A stretch of DNA of 64,000 bases from Acanthopleuribacter pedis (GTDB lineage: Bacteria; Acidobacteriota; Holophagae; Acanthopleuribacterales; Acanthopleuribacteraceae), in the NCBI RefSeq assembly GCF_017377855.1, contig NZ_JAFREP010000008.1:124001-188000 (forward strand), in the 5' to 3' direction. Below the pieces are notes generated by a model, which ran no database searches, was not told where the DNA came from, and saw nothing but the letters and a program-made list of their open reading frames with translations. How positions within the stretch are numbered: the first letter of the stretch is position 1; every line of letters starts with the position of its first letter. Made by a program: the position numbers and the translations under genes. This document shows, piece after piece, positions 46,579 to 55,772 of this stretch.

Positions 46579-47759
46579 GATGGATGGTCCTCCACGTTGC
46601 GCGCGTGAGCCTCGATGGTTGCGTTATCCGGCAAGGTGTAGTCGAGAATGTCGCGCGCCCCGTAAACTTGAAGAATCTGTTCTTTAAAAGCTGGGAACCG
46701 GTCCGCGGCAATCGCGCGGCGCATGTTCGCCATTAGGTTCTGATAGAAGCTGAGGTTGTGAAGGGTCATCAGCACCGAGGCGAGGATTTCGCCCGCGCGG
46801 TAAATATGGTTGAGATACGCGCGCGTGAATCGGGTGCAGGTGTAACAATCACAGTTCGGGTCAAGGGGCAGGTCACTGTCCTTATGCGCCGCTTGTTTGA
46901 TGGAAACCGGACCTTCGCTGGTGAACGCGTAGCCGTTGCGGGCGTTGCGGGTCGGCATGACGCAGTCGAACATGTCGATGCCGGCCGAAACCGCGTTGAC
47001 CAAGTCGGCGGGTGTGCCGACGCCCATCAAGTAGCGGGGTTTGTCCTCGGGAAGTTGGGGTGCCGTGTGGCGCAGGATGGGGTACATCAGTTCTTTAGGT
47101 TCACCGACGCTCAAACCGCCGACGGCGAAACCGGCAAAGGGTTTCGCACAAAGTTCGCGCACGCTTGCATCGCGAAGATCGGCGTACATGCCGCCTTGGA
47201 CGATGCCGAACAGCGATTGGTGACCACCTTGAAAATAATTCAGAGAGTGGTCGGCCCAACGATGGGTGAGTGCCATGGAGGCGCGTGTGGCGGCGTGGTC
47301 CGCGGGATAGGGGGTGCAGTCGTCAAACGCCATTACCACATCGGAGCCGAGGTCGCGCTGCACCTTCATGGATCGTTCCGGGTCGAGGCGAATCAAATCA
47401 CCGTCGATGTGGGAACGGAAGGTCACGCCGCGGTCGTCGCGTTTGGTTAGGTCGGCCAGGGAGAAAACCTGGAAGCCGCCGCTGTCGGTCAAGATGGGAC
47501 CGTCCCAGGCCATAAAACGATGCAAACCGCCCAGTTGGGCGATGCGTTCGGAGCCGGGGCGCAACATCAGGTGGTAGGTATTACCCAGCACCATGCCCAC
47601 GCCGCAGTCGCTTAACTGCCGCGGGGTCATGCCTTTTACGGTGCCCTGGGTGCCGACGGCCATAAAAACAGGCGTATCGACACCGCCGTGAGCGGTTTCC
47701 AGACGCCCTAAACGGGCGCCGCTATCTCGATCCTTCTTGGATATGGCGAACTTAAACAA
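46569..47759 (-). CDS. tgt: Queuine tRNA-ribosyltransferase (tRNA-guanine transglycosylase)
   Basis: Protein of 396 aa with the TTG at 47759 as start: the resulting N-terminus (M)FKFAISKKDRD matches the family, and GGAAG lies seven bases upstream. The frame extends to a TTG at 47828 without a site. Motifs: GTQGTVKGMTP, LTDSGGFQVFS (catalytic Asp), FGIVQGGMY, AVGGLSVGEP, MFDCVMPTRNARNG (nucleophile Asp) and the zinc site CDCYTC...H. It exchanges guanine 34 for the queuine precursor in GUN-anticodon tRNAs. First gene of tgt-yajC-secD-secF. Confidence 0.95.
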   Translation of the reverse strand: MFKFAISKKDRDSGARLGRLETAHGGVDTPVFMAVGTQGTVKGMTPRQLSDCGVGMVLGNTYHLMLRPGSERIAQLGGLHRFMAWDGPILTDSGGFQVFSLADLTKRDDRGVTFRSHIDGDLIRLDPERSMKVQRDLGSDVVMAFDDCTPYPADHAATRASMALTHRWADHSLNYFQGGHQSLFGIVQGGMYADLRDASVRELCAKPFAGFAVGGLSVGEPKELMYPILRHTAPQLPEDKPRYLMGVGTPADLVNAVSAGIDMFDCVMPTRNARNGYAFTSEGPVSIKQAAHKDSDLPLDPNCDCYTCTRFTRAYLNHIYRAGEILASVLMTLHNLSFYQNLMANMRRAIAADRFPAFKEQILQVYGARDILDYTLPDNATIEAHARNVEDHPSCG

Positions 47760-48341
47760 GGGTATGCTTCCGCGATCAAATGTATCCTCATACCCGGCTG
47801 AAATCTGGACCCGTTTTTCCTGAAACAAACATCATGCTTTTGAAAAAAACCGAAACCCAATGCTACGGATAAAGTGTCCCGTTCGGTTCTTGACCCAAGC
47901 AGCCGAATAACAAAGTCGGAACTATATCACAGGCCGAGTCGGGGTTCCAGCCTGCAATTTTGGGGAAGGACGCCCGCGGTGATCTCGCTCGCCCCGGCGC
48001 TGAAGCGCTTGGGGCACCGAAAAAAGCGCGCTTGCGCGGGCGGTACCGCACCATTTGGCTCGCGAAAAAACTTTGACCGCGCTTGGAAAAATGACCCCCG
48101 CTCGTGCTAAAATGGACCGTTTTGTTCCAGTGGCACGAAATGCATTGTCAAGGTCGGTCCACGGAAACCCCGGTGCCAAAGCCCGTCAACCCGGTTGTTG
48201 CTTCGGTGGCTCGGTCAAGTTTCCTCAATCAACAACCTTACAGAAACCCGGTAGCTTCGGTTAAAGATTTGCTTCCGCGCCCCCGATAGGATGTTCAAGG
48301 CACGGAGGCCGATTGATACCAGAGAACATGGAGGCTCTTGA
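47760..48341. other. Divergent intergenic region between tgt and fliS
   Basis: No gene. Apart from the sigma-28-like promoter near its right end (48262-48288) it holds GC-rich inverted segments around 47960-48060 that I cannot assign. The tgt operon promoter should lie at its left end. Confidence 0.5.
48262..48288 (+). promoter_or_regulatory. Sigma-28 (FliA)-type promoter upstream of fliS
   Basis: TAAAGATT (48262-48269), an 11-base spacer, then CCCCGATA (48281-48288). The enterobacterial FliA consensus is TAAAGTTT-N11-GCCGATAA, so spacing is exact and most key bases agree. It ends 53 bases before the fliS start, a suitable distance for a late flagellar gene. Confidence 0.7.
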
Positions 48342-48800
48342 ATGCATGCATACAACCCCAAGGGGGGTGGATATACCGCCAACTATTCGGCGAACGCTTA
48401 CCGCACCAACAGCGTAAACACCTCACCCTTGCAACTCGTTGTCATGTGTTATGACGGCATGCTGCGGTTCATAAAAAAAACCCGCGAAGCGATTGAACAA
48501 AACAACATTGAAGAAAAAGTTAAATTCTTAAATAAAACACTGGCGATTGTCGACGAACTCCAAGGCAGTCTCGATTTTAACCGCGGCGGCGAAGTCGCCC
48601 GCAACCTTGACCGGGTTTACACCTACTTCGCCAATGAACTGATGAAAGTCGGCATGCGCAACGACCTTAAGATTCTTGCCCATGTTGAAAAACTCGTCGG
48701 TGAATTGCGCGGCGCCTGGGCCAAGATCGCCAATGACAGCCAGGCCGCCACCCCGCCGCCCCCACCACCCGGCACCAGCCGCTTCACCTTTACCGGCTAG
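48342..48800 (+). CDS. fliS: Flagellin export chaperone FliS
   Basis: Protein of 152 aa; ATG behind GGAGGCTCTTGA. It has the FliS four-helix signature: NAYRTNSVNTSPLQLVVMCYDGML, then AIVDELQGSLDFNRGGEVARNLDRVY and a third helix with LMKVGMRND. The C-terminus has a run of prolines and a short tail. FliS binds newly made flagellin in the cytoplasm and prevents early polymerisation. No other flagellar gene is in the window, so it is an isolated flagellar gene with its own sigma-28-like promoter. Confidence 0.93.
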   Translation: MHAYNPKGGGYTANYSANAYRTNSVNTSPLQLVVMCYDGMLRFIKKTREAIEQNNIEEKVKFLNKTLAIVDELQGSLDFNRGGEVARNLDRVYTYFANELMKVGMRNDLKILAHVEKLVGELRGAWAKIANDSQAATPPPPPPGTSRFTFTG

Positions 48801-48990
48801 CCTTCATTTCGTTCCACACGGTTCAGCGCGATACGCAACCCCATCTTCGCTTGCGTTCGGCGCAAACTGAATTTTTTTTAGACCCTTTACCTGCTTGATG
48901 CGTCACACCCTTTGCCGTGGGTCCGTCACGAACTTTTTCGTGGTGTGGTACACTCCCCCACGCTGAAATTTGTTCGATGAGGTTGGCGTT

Positions 48991-50772
48991 TTGAGTAACG
49001 AAGAAGAAATCCCCCCAAATGCGGCCGAGACCGCGGTTGAAGAGATTCCCCAGGTGGTGGAACGCCCCAAAATCCGTTTGGGCCGCAAGCGCTTTGGGGA
49101 ATTCCTCATTGAACGCAACCGAATCACCCCCAAAGATTTAGAACGTGCCCTCGCCTTGCAGGAAGAGTCCGGTGTCAAAATCGGCCGCATCCTCGTCGAC
49201 ATGGGTTTTTTGACCGAACGCGATTGCACCCTCATCCTGTGTGAACAGCTTGGCTTTACTTACCTCGACCCAGAGCAGTTTCCCGAGGAACTGCCGGAGA
49301 TTCTCGACCGCATTTCGGTCAAGTTTTTTATTGCCAACAATTTTTTACCGCTTCACTTTGATGAAGAGAACAAGATCCTCAAACTCGTTGTTGAAGACCC
49401 CTATCTGCGTGTCCCACTCGACAACCTGGCCGAGTTGCTGGAGTGCAAACTCGAGATTCAGATGTCGACCCGTTCTGATATTCAGGACGCCTTGGAGCGT
49501 GGCTACGGGGAAGGCATTAGCGAGTTCGACAAAATCGTCGATAACGCCGACGAGATGGACGAAAACTACGACGATGTCGAACACCTCAAAGACCTCGCCA
49601 GTGAGGCGCCGGTCATTCGCCTGGTGAACCTGATCATTTCACGCGCCGTTGAAAGCCGGGCCAGTGATATCCACATCGAACCTTTTGAAAAGTCGCTCAA
49701 GGTTCGCTACCGCATCGACGGGGTGCTCAAAGAAGTCGAATCGCCGCCGCGTGGCCTGGCGCCCGCCGTGATTTCCCGCCTGAAAATTATTTCCAAATTG
49801 GATATCGCCGAAAAACGTATCGCCCAGGACGGCCGTCTCAAAATGCGCGTGCTCGGCAAAGAAATTGACTTTCGTGTCTCGACTGTTCCCACCTTGCACG
49901 GTGAATCCGTGGTTCTGCGTTTGCTCGATAAGGAATCCATTTCCTTCATCGAGCTGTCGATGTTGGGCATGCCTGATTACGTGGAAAAACCCTTTGTGGA
50001 GCTGTCGGGGTCGCCCCACGGCATTTTGTTGGTCTCCGGACCGACCGGTTCCGGTAAAACGACCTCGCTTTACGCCTGCCTCAACATGCTCAACGGTTCC
50101 GAAACCAAAATTCTCACCGTTGAGAACCCGGTTGAATACCAACTAGAAGGGATCAACCAGATTCACGTAAACGAAAAGGTCGGTCTGACCTTTGCCTCCG
50201 GGCTGCGCACCATGATGCGCCAAGACCCCGACGTGATTATGGTTGGTGAGATTCGCGACTCCGAAACCGCCGAGGTCGCCATCCAGGCCAGCTTGACCGG
50301 TCACATGGTGTTTTCCACCATTCACACCAACGACGCACCCGGCGCCGTGAACCGCCTGCTCGACATGGGCATTGAAGATTACTTGCTGACCTCGACCCTG
50401 CTCGGCGTTCTGGCCCAGCGTCTGGTGCGTGTGGTCTGTAAAGAGTGCCGCAAAGGCTACCTGCCGGACGTTGGTTTCCACAAGCACATCATTAAATTTG
50501 TCGACGATCCCACCTCGGTCCATTTTTACCGCGGTGAGGGCTGCAAGAATTGCGGCTTCACCGGGTATACCGGTCGGATCGGCATCTACGAGTTGTTTCA
50601 GATCAACGATGAGATCCGCCACTTGATTATGCAGAAACCGGATACGGCCCAGCTCCGTTCCTTGGCCCGTAAGAAGGGCATGCGTTTGCTGCGGGAAGAC
50701 GGCTGGCGAAAAGTTTTGGACGGGAAAACCTCGGTCGAGGAGCTGTTCCGCGTCACCCAAGAATCGCTCTAG
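48991..50772 (+). CDS. gspE: Type II secretion ATPase GspE
   Basis: Protein of about 593 aa. Start taken as the TTG at 48991, eight bases after GATGAGG; a TTG at 48970 is the alternative. The N-terminal MshEN/GspE-N region (FGEFLIERNRITPKDLERAL) precedes the ATPase core: Walker A GPTGSGKTTS, Asp box (RQDPDVIMVGEIRDSETAE), His box (TGHMVFSTIHTNDA) and the two CxxC pairs CKEC and CKNC that bind zinc. It powers pseudopilus assembly from the cytoplasmic face. First gene of gspE-F-G-H-I-J-K-L-M-D. Confidence 0.95.
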   Translation: MSNEEEIPPNAAETAVEEIPQVVERPKIRLGRKRFGEFLIERNRITPKDLERALALQEESGVKIGRILVDMGFLTERDCTLILCEQLGFTYLDPEQFPEELPEILDRISVKFFIANNFLPLHFDEENKILKLVVEDPYLRVPLDNLAELLECKLEIQMSTRSDIQDALERGYGEGISEFDKIVDNADEMDENYDDVEHLKDLASEAPVIRLVNLIISRAVESRASDIHIEPFEKSLKVRYRIDGVLKEVESPPRGLAPAVISRLKIISKLDIAEKRIAQDGRLKMRVLGKEIDFRVSTVPTLHGESVVLRLLDKESISFIELSMLGMPDYVEKPFVELSGSPHGILLVSGPTGSGKTTSLYACLNMLNGSETKILTVENPVEYQLEGINQIHVNEKVGLTFASGLRTMMRQDPDVIMVGEIRDSETAEVAIQASLTGHMVFSTIHTNDAPGAVNRLLDMGIEDYLLTSTLLGVLAQRLVRVVCKECRKGYLPDVGFHKHIIKFVDDPTSVHFYRGEGCKNCGFTGYTGRIGIYELFQINDEIRHLIMQKPDTAQLRSLARKKGMRLLREDGWRKVLDGKTSVEELFRVTQESL

Positions 50773-50906
50773 CGCCGAGCCGTCAAGCATCATCCAGGCC
50801 GCCTTGCACCGGAAGCGATTTCGGCGCTTGAGGCGGCCCCGCTTTTCGACCACAATGGTCGTGGTTTTTACGGTCCCGTAACTGATCCCATCCACAAGGA
50901 CGACCC

Positions 50907-52139
50907 ATGCCCACCTTTTACTACAAAGCAACCAATCCCGGCGGCAAGCTGGAGTCCGGTACTCTTGAGGCCTCCGGTAAGCCGCAAGCGCTGGCGATGT
51001 TGGAGCGCAAAGGTTTGTTTCCGTTGTCGGTGTCCGACAAACCAAAAAAGGTGACCGAATTTAACCTGTCCGATATCAAAATCGAAGATATCCTACCCAT
51101 CAACCGCATCAGCGGTAAGGAAGTGCTGGACTTTAGCGACAAGCTCGCAACCCTGCTGCGCGCCGGCCTGCCGCTGGCCCGTGCCCTGACCTTGTTGATC
51201 GACACCACCGACCGTGAACCGCTTAAGGACGTCATCCGTCAGGTCTTAAAAGATGTCAAAGCCGGCAACAGTTTTGCCGACAGTTTGGCCAAACACCCGC
51301 GCGTGTTTGAGCGCCTGTACGTCAACATGGTGCGCACCGGTGAGGCCGCCGGCGTTTTGGAAAAAGTGCTCGACAACATTACCGAATACTTGGAAGCGCG
51401 CCAGAACATGCGCTCCTATCTGATTTCCGCGTTGATCTACCCCTCGATTTTGGGACTCACCGGCGTGGGCACCGTTTTGGTGCTTGTTTTTTTCGTCCTT
51501 CCGCGTTTCCAATCCGTCTTTGATCAGGTAGGTCAGGACTTGCCCTGGATTACCCAGGTCATGGTAGACAGCACCACGTTTCTCGCCGACTACAAATTCT
51601 GGATCCTTTCAATCTCGATCATTGCATGGGTTGCGTTCTCGCGCTGGAAGGGTTCCGACGAGGGACGGGACAAATGGGATGAGATTAAATTAAAGATGCC
51701 GATTCTCGGCAGCCTTTTTGTCCAAATCGAGGTCAACCGCTTCTCGAATACCCTCGGCATCTTGCTCAACAGCTCTGTTTCCCTGTTGGATGCGATGTCG
51801 ATTACCAAGGAAATTGCCAACAACCGCGTGTTCGTCAAAGCGATGGACCCGATTATCAAAGGCGTGAAAAAGGGCGACGGTATGAGCATGCCGATGTCGC
51901 AAACCGGGATCTTTCCGAAAATGGCCGTGCAGCTCGTCACTGTAGGCGAGGAGACCGGGACCTTGGGCGAGATGTTCCTAAAGATCGCCAAGATTTATCA
52001 GGGCGACATTGAGAAAACGATCAAACGCCTGTTGGCTTTGTTCGAACCATTTATGATTTTGGTGATGTTTGTGGTCGTCGGCATCATTGTCGCCGCGATG
52101 TTGATGGCAGTCACCAGTTTGAGCACCAGCACCTTTTAA
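50907..52139 (+). CDS. gspF: Type II secretion inner-membrane platform protein GspF
   Basis: Protein of 410 aa with two tandem T2SSF domains. The first has SGKEVLDFSDKLATLLRAGLPL, the second EVNRFSNTLGILLNSSVSLLDAM. Three membrane helices include ISALIYPSILGLTGVGTVLV and FMILVMFVVVGIIVAAML. It begins FYYKATNPGGKLESGTLEA, as is standard for the family. It forms the platform that couples GspE to the growing pseudopilus. Confidence 0.95.
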   Translation: MPTFYYKATNPGGKLESGTLEASGKPQALAMLERKGLFPLSVSDKPKKVTEFNLSDIKIEDILPINRISGKEVLDFSDKLATLLRAGLPLARALTLLIDTTDREPLKDVIRQVLKDVKAGNSFADSLAKHPRVFERLYVNMVRTGEAAGVLEKVLDNITEYLEARQNMRSYLISALIYPSILGLTGVGTVLVLVFFVLPRFQSVFDQVGQDLPWITQVMVDSTTFLADYKFWILSISIIAWVAFSRWKGSDEGRDKWDEIKLKMPILGSLFVQIEVNRFSNTLGILLNSSVSLLDAMSITKEIANNRVFVKAMDPIIKGVKKGDGMSMPMSQTGIFPKMAVQLVTVGEETGTLGEMFLKIAKIYQGDIEKTIKRLLALFEPFMILVMFVVVGIIVAAMLMAVTSLSTSTF

Positions 52140-52167
52140 ATTCACACATGTTTCAGGGAGGGTTTCC

Positions 52168-52593
52168 ATGAAAACCAAAACAGCGCGTTTCCGCCGCGGC
52201 TTTACACTCGTCGAAATGATGGCCGTTGTTGTCATCATCGGTATTTTGGCGGCGGTCATCGCCCCCAAATTCTTTACCCAAGTTTCGGGTGCCCAGCGCA
52301 CCACCGCCTTGCGCGACATTAAAACCTTGGAAAGCCAAGTCACCATGTTCCGCTTCCAACACAGCCGCCTGCCGGAGGAGTTGCGCGACCTCGCGGTTGA
52401 ACCCGACAACGTGCAGAACTACAAACCGTACCTTGAAAAAGGCGCGCTCAAAGATCCCTGGGGCAACGATTACCAGTACCGCACGCCCGGTGATGAAGGC
52501 CGCGATTTTGAAATTTGGTCCCTTGGCGCCGACGGCAAAGAAGGCGGCGAAGGCGACGCATCAGACATTAAAGGTTGGAAGGAAGACGAGTAA
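52168..52593 (+). CDS. gspG: Major pseudopilin GspG
   Basis: Protein of 141 aa. Prepilin cleavage site RRG/FTLVEMMAVVVIIGILAA with Glu5 of the mature form, then ALRDIKTLESQVTMFRF and the C-terminal GspG block LKDPWGNDYQYRTPGDEG followed by GADGKEGGEGDASDI, the calcium-site loop. It is the main subunit of the secretion pseudopilus. It begins 28 bases after gspF. Confidence 0.96.
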   Translation: MKTKTARFRRGFTLVEMMAVVVIIGILAAVIAPKFFTQVSGAQRTTALRDIKTLESQVTMFRFQHSRLPEELRDLAVEPDNVQNYKPYLEKGALKDPWGNDYQYRTPGDEGRDFEIWSLGADGKEGGEGDASDIKGWKEDE

Positions 52594-52640
52594 ACGACCG
52601 TTGGCCCGTGTGATGCGGGACCAAAGGTCGAGGGGTTCCC

Positions 52641-53285
52641 ATGCACAGGATTCATCGCAAAGGCTTTACGCTGTTGGAAATGATCGTGGTCGTCACTTTG
52701 ATGGCCGTGTTGATGGGTGCCGCCACCATTTTGGTGTTCGGCAACCGGGACGGCGTGGTGGTTAAGGACGAGGGCGCGCGCATGATTGCCTATCTGCGCA
52801 ACGCCTGGGACCACACCCGTGCGACCGGTGCGCCGCTGGTATTCCGGCCCAACTACAACGACGGCTCGCTGCGCTATTACGATCCGCGTAGTCAGAAAAC
52901 CCATAAGGCCTCGCTTGCCGAGGGTCATTATGTGGTGGGCATTCGCATCAACGACCGCATGTACAGCCAGGCCACCGGCGGCATGGCGACCCCCGTGGCG
53001 CAGGCCGACAGTGAAGGGGACGAGGAAGCCGTCGATGCGTTGGCCTACGAGGACGAATTCGCGCTTTTTATTTCCGAGGGGCGCGGCATGGCGCGGATCG
53101 CCGTTGTTTTTGCGGTACTCGAGGACAAAGAAGGTCCGATCGATGTGAGCAACTTCAACACCATCATGATGTGTTCACTGAACTTGATTACCGGCAAAGG
53201 CGACGTCAGCCCGATTACCCCTGAAGAATTCGAAAACCTGTTTCTCATTTCCTTCGAGGCGGAAAACAATGAAAGTGTCTACTAA
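52641..53285 (+). CDS. gspH: Minor pseudopilin GspH
   Basis: Protein of 214 aa with cleavage motif RKG/FTLLEMIVVVTLMAVLMG and a long C-terminal beta domain without strong sequence conservation, as usual for GspH. The call rests mostly on the class III leader and the position between gspG and gspI. ATG behind GAGGGGTTCCC. The 3' end overlaps gspI by 17 bases. Confidence 0.8.
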   Translation: MHRIHRKGFTLLEMIVVVTLMAVLMGAATILVFGNRDGVVVKDEGARMIAYLRNAWDHTRATGAPLVFRPNYNDGSLRYYDPRSQKTHKASLAEGHYVVGIRINDRMYSQATGGMATPVAQADSEGDEEAVDALAYEDEFALFISEGRGMARIAVVFAVLEDKEGPIDVSNFNTIMMCSLNLITGKGDVSPITPEEFENLFLISFEAENNESVY

Positions 53286-53709
53286 AATCCGTTCTTCAAC
53301 GGTGCGTGCCGGGGCGCGCGGACACGCTGGTTTTACGCTGCTCGAAGCGCTGGCCGCGCTGGCGATTTTAGGAATCAGCCTGGTGGTTTTGCTGCGTTCC
53401 CAAACCCTCTCGATTAGCAATGTCACCCAAATCCAACGCTACGAGCGCGGCGTTTTTATTACCGAAAACAATTTGCACTGGACCTTCTTGGACCTCAATG
53501 AGGCCGACCAGTGGCAAGACTATCAGGATGTGAGCGGCCAAGACGGGGATTACAAATGGCGGGTCAGCATTCAGCCCGTCGACATGGCGCTTCAGTTCGA
53601 TAATCCGGTGGTGATGCTGCGGGTCGTCGCCACAACCACTTGGGAAGAAGGGGCCGCGGATCGGAATTACACTTTGGAAACATGGTACTTGTGGGGAGAA
53701 GAGCAATGA
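53269..53709 (+). CDS. gspI: Minor pseudopilin GspI
   Basis: Protein of 146 aa. A fairly long leader precedes HAG/FTLLEALAALAILGISLVVL. The mature part contains NNLHWTFLD and the terminal YTLETWYLW, the GspI pattern. It forms the pseudopilus tip with GspJ and GspK. The start lies inside gspH and the stop overlaps the gspJ ATG as ATGA. Confidence 0.85.
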   Translation: MKVSTKIRSSTVRAGARGHAGFTLLEALAALAILGISLVVLLRSQTLSISNVTQIQRYERGVFITENNLHWTFLDLNEADQWQDYQDVSGQDGDYKWRVSIQPVDMALQFDNPVVMLRVVATTTWEEGAADRNYTLETWYLWGEEQ

Positions 53710-54791
53710 TGGATTTACCGGCTCCGCTCCAAACCCGGCGCCTCGGCTTCACCCTCTTGGAAATGGTGGCTACCGTGCTGATCGGCGCCTTCATCGTGCT
53801 GATGATCGCGGGTGTGTTGCGCAACAGCATGTTTGCCTGGGAAACCGTGCAGTTTCGCGTTGGCGAGAACTACAATCGACGCATGGTGTTGGACCTGATC
53901 AAGCGCCAAACTTCTTCGCTGTTCCTGCGCACCGAGGCCGAGCAGCTCAGCAGCGGCAGCCGTTCACGCGGTCCGCGACGTACCGGCGGCAACACCAACA
54001 ACCAACCGCGCCGCGATCCGAATGCCAACCCACAAATTGCCGGGCCGCAGCCGCCCACCGGTTTCCAACTGCCGGAAGGTTCGTATTTCTTTTTAGGGAC
54101 ACCGCAAGAACTGAACTTTTTGTCGACCGTTTCATTTTTATCCGACTTTCCCGGTCAAGTCGCCGTCAGATATTTCGTCGTTCAGGGCGCGGGTGAAGAA
54201 GGCGCCGACTTAATGTCGTTGCCCTCCTCACGGACGCTCGACCCGCGCGGCGACGCCAATTTGATTGAGACGTTCGAGAGCGGCAACACCCTGCTGGATT
54301 ATCCGCCGCCTTTGGAAGGCGATCTGTACCTGTACGTCGAGGAAACCAACTTGTTTTTGACGCAGAGCGAACAAAGCATTGCCGCGTACAACGGCACCGA
54401 GGAAGGCGCCGATCCGCAACAGCCGACGATCATCTCTGCCGAGGCACGTGATCGCAATAAACCCAACAGTGGAGAAGAGGCGGCCGGTCCCGCGCAAGCC
54501 GTGGGAACCAGTACCATGGCCCTGATCGGCCCGTTGCGCGCGTTTAGCCTGCGTTACCGTTTTCCGCTTAACCGCGGCGTTCAGGAAGAAGATACCGAGG
54601 AAGATTGGGCCGAGGCTTGGGATCTCGAATCGGAGGGGCGTTACCCTTCCGCCGTCGAGTTCATTCTGTTCTACGAAAAGCCGGGCATCACCGACGACAT
54701 TCCAACCGAGGAGTTGCCGGGCATCCGTATGGTGCTCCCCATTTACGACACCAACAATCTGATGCGAGGGGGCAACAATGCACCCTTCTGA
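53706..54791 (+). CDS. gspJ: Minor pseudopilin GspJ
   Basis: Protein of 361 aa from the ATG at 53706 (ATGA overlap with gspI, GGAGAAG upstream); an in-frame upstream ATG at 53640 lies within gspI. Leader RRLG/FTLLEMVATVLIGAFIVL. GspJ is usually about 200 aa; here a disordered Arg/Asn/Gln/Pro-rich segment (SRGPRRTGGNTNNQPRRD) and a further acidic region are inserted. The core ends FSLRYRF...YPSAVEFILFYE. Confidence 0.82.
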   Translation: MMDLPAPLQTRRLGFTLLEMVATVLIGAFIVLMIAGVLRNSMFAWETVQFRVGENYNRRMVLDLIKRQTSSLFLRTEAEQLSSGSRSRGPRRTGGNTNNQPRRDPNANPQIAGPQPPTGFQLPEGSYFFLGTPQELNFLSTVSFLSDFPGQVAVRYFVVQGAGEEGADLMSLPSSRTLDPRGDANLIETFESGNTLLDYPPPLEGDLYLYVEETNLFLTQSEQSIAAYNGTEEGADPQQPTIISAEARDRNKPNSGEEAAGPAQAVGTSTMALIGPLRAFSLRYRFPLNRGVQEEDTEEDWAEAWDLESEGRYPSAVEFILFYEKPGITDDIPTEELPGIRMVLPIYDTNNLMRGGNNAPF

Positions 54792-55755
54792 CGCACAGCG
54801 CGGCAACATCCTGATCACCGTGTTGTGGATCATTATGATCATGGCGGTGGTCGTGCTCGGTTTGAACTACGAGGCGCGCAGCGATGTGGAACGCACCATG
54901 TTGTTTCGCGACCGTGCCCGCGCCTACTGGCTGGCACGCGGCGCCATTGAACGTGCCAAGTACGATTACGCCCTCTCCAAAATGAGTGCTGACGAGGAAG
55001 TGCCCCAGCGTACCAAGTACCGTTACGATTTCGACCACGGGTATGCCGTGGTGCAAATCCTCAACCACACCCACTTAATGTCGATTAACTCGGCCAACCG
55101 CGATCTCTGGGTTCAGTTGTTTGCCTACTACGAAATGGACGAAACTGAGGCCGATATCCTGATCGATTCCATTTTCGATTGGGTTGACGAGGACGACCTG
55201 CCCCGGCTTAACGGGGTGGAGGAAGAACACTATCTGGGCCTGAACCCGCCCTATTTCCCGCGCAATGGTGAATTCCACAGCGTGGAAGAACTGCTGCTCG
55301 TCAACGGGATGACCGAGGATTTGTTCTACGGGACACCGGGTGGTGAGAAACCGGGCCTGCGCGAGTTACTGACCGCCAAGGGACCGCGCATCACCAAGTT
55401 CGACATCAACACCTGCCCGACCGGCATGTTGATGGCCTTTCTCGGGATCACCCGCGAGGAAGCCAACCAGGTCAAGGTGGCCCGCGAAATCGAACGTTTT
55501 GAAACCGTGATCGAGGCCGGGGAATTGTTCAATGGCGAGATAAATGACAAGTTGATGCAATTTTTCACGGTTTACCAAGGTAACCAATTTAAAATTCGGG
55601 CGACCGGTTATGTTAATGATTCGGTTGCGCGTTACACCGTCGAGGACGAGGTTCGTTTCTCCGGGGGCGAACGGTTGTTCACCAACCTCTCTCACAAGGA
55701 TTTTTCCTTAAAGCACGTCGACGAAACCCCGCAAGTTGATGCGGATGTTGAATAA
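54778..55755 (+). CDS. gspK: Minor pseudopilin GspK
   Basis: Protein of 325 aa. Leader QRG/NILITVLWIIMIMAVVVLG lacks Glu5, typical of GspK, which caps the tip. It then has YWLARGAIERAKYDY, the SAM-like helical domain (DETEADILIDSIFDWVDEDD, RLNGVEEEHYLGL) and FDINTCPTGMLMAFLGI with the helix-hairpin-helix-like part. The start overlaps gspJ by 14 bases. Confidence 0.92.
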   Translation: MHPSDAQRGNILITVLWIIMIMAVVVLGLNYEARSDVERTMLFRDRARAYWLARGAIERAKYDYALSKMSADEEVPQRTKYRYDFDHGYAVVQILNHTHLMSINSANRDLWVQLFAYYEMDETEADILIDSIFDWVDEDDLPRLNGVEEEHYLGLNPPYFPRNGEFHSVEELLLVNGMTEDLFYGTPGGEKPGLRELLTAKGPRITKFDINTCPTGMLMAFLGITREEANQVKVAREIERFETVIEAGELFNGEINDKLMQFFTVYQGNQFKIRATGYVNDSVARYTVEDEVRFSGGERLFTNLSHKDFSLKHVDETPQVDADVE

Positions 55756-55772
55756 AACAAAGGCAGAATGAG

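Noticed and set aside
48120..48150. Sigma-54 promoter (TGGCAC...TGCA) upstream of fliS
   Set aside because: The GG to GC spacing is too short for sigma-54, and the sigma-28 match further down is much better.
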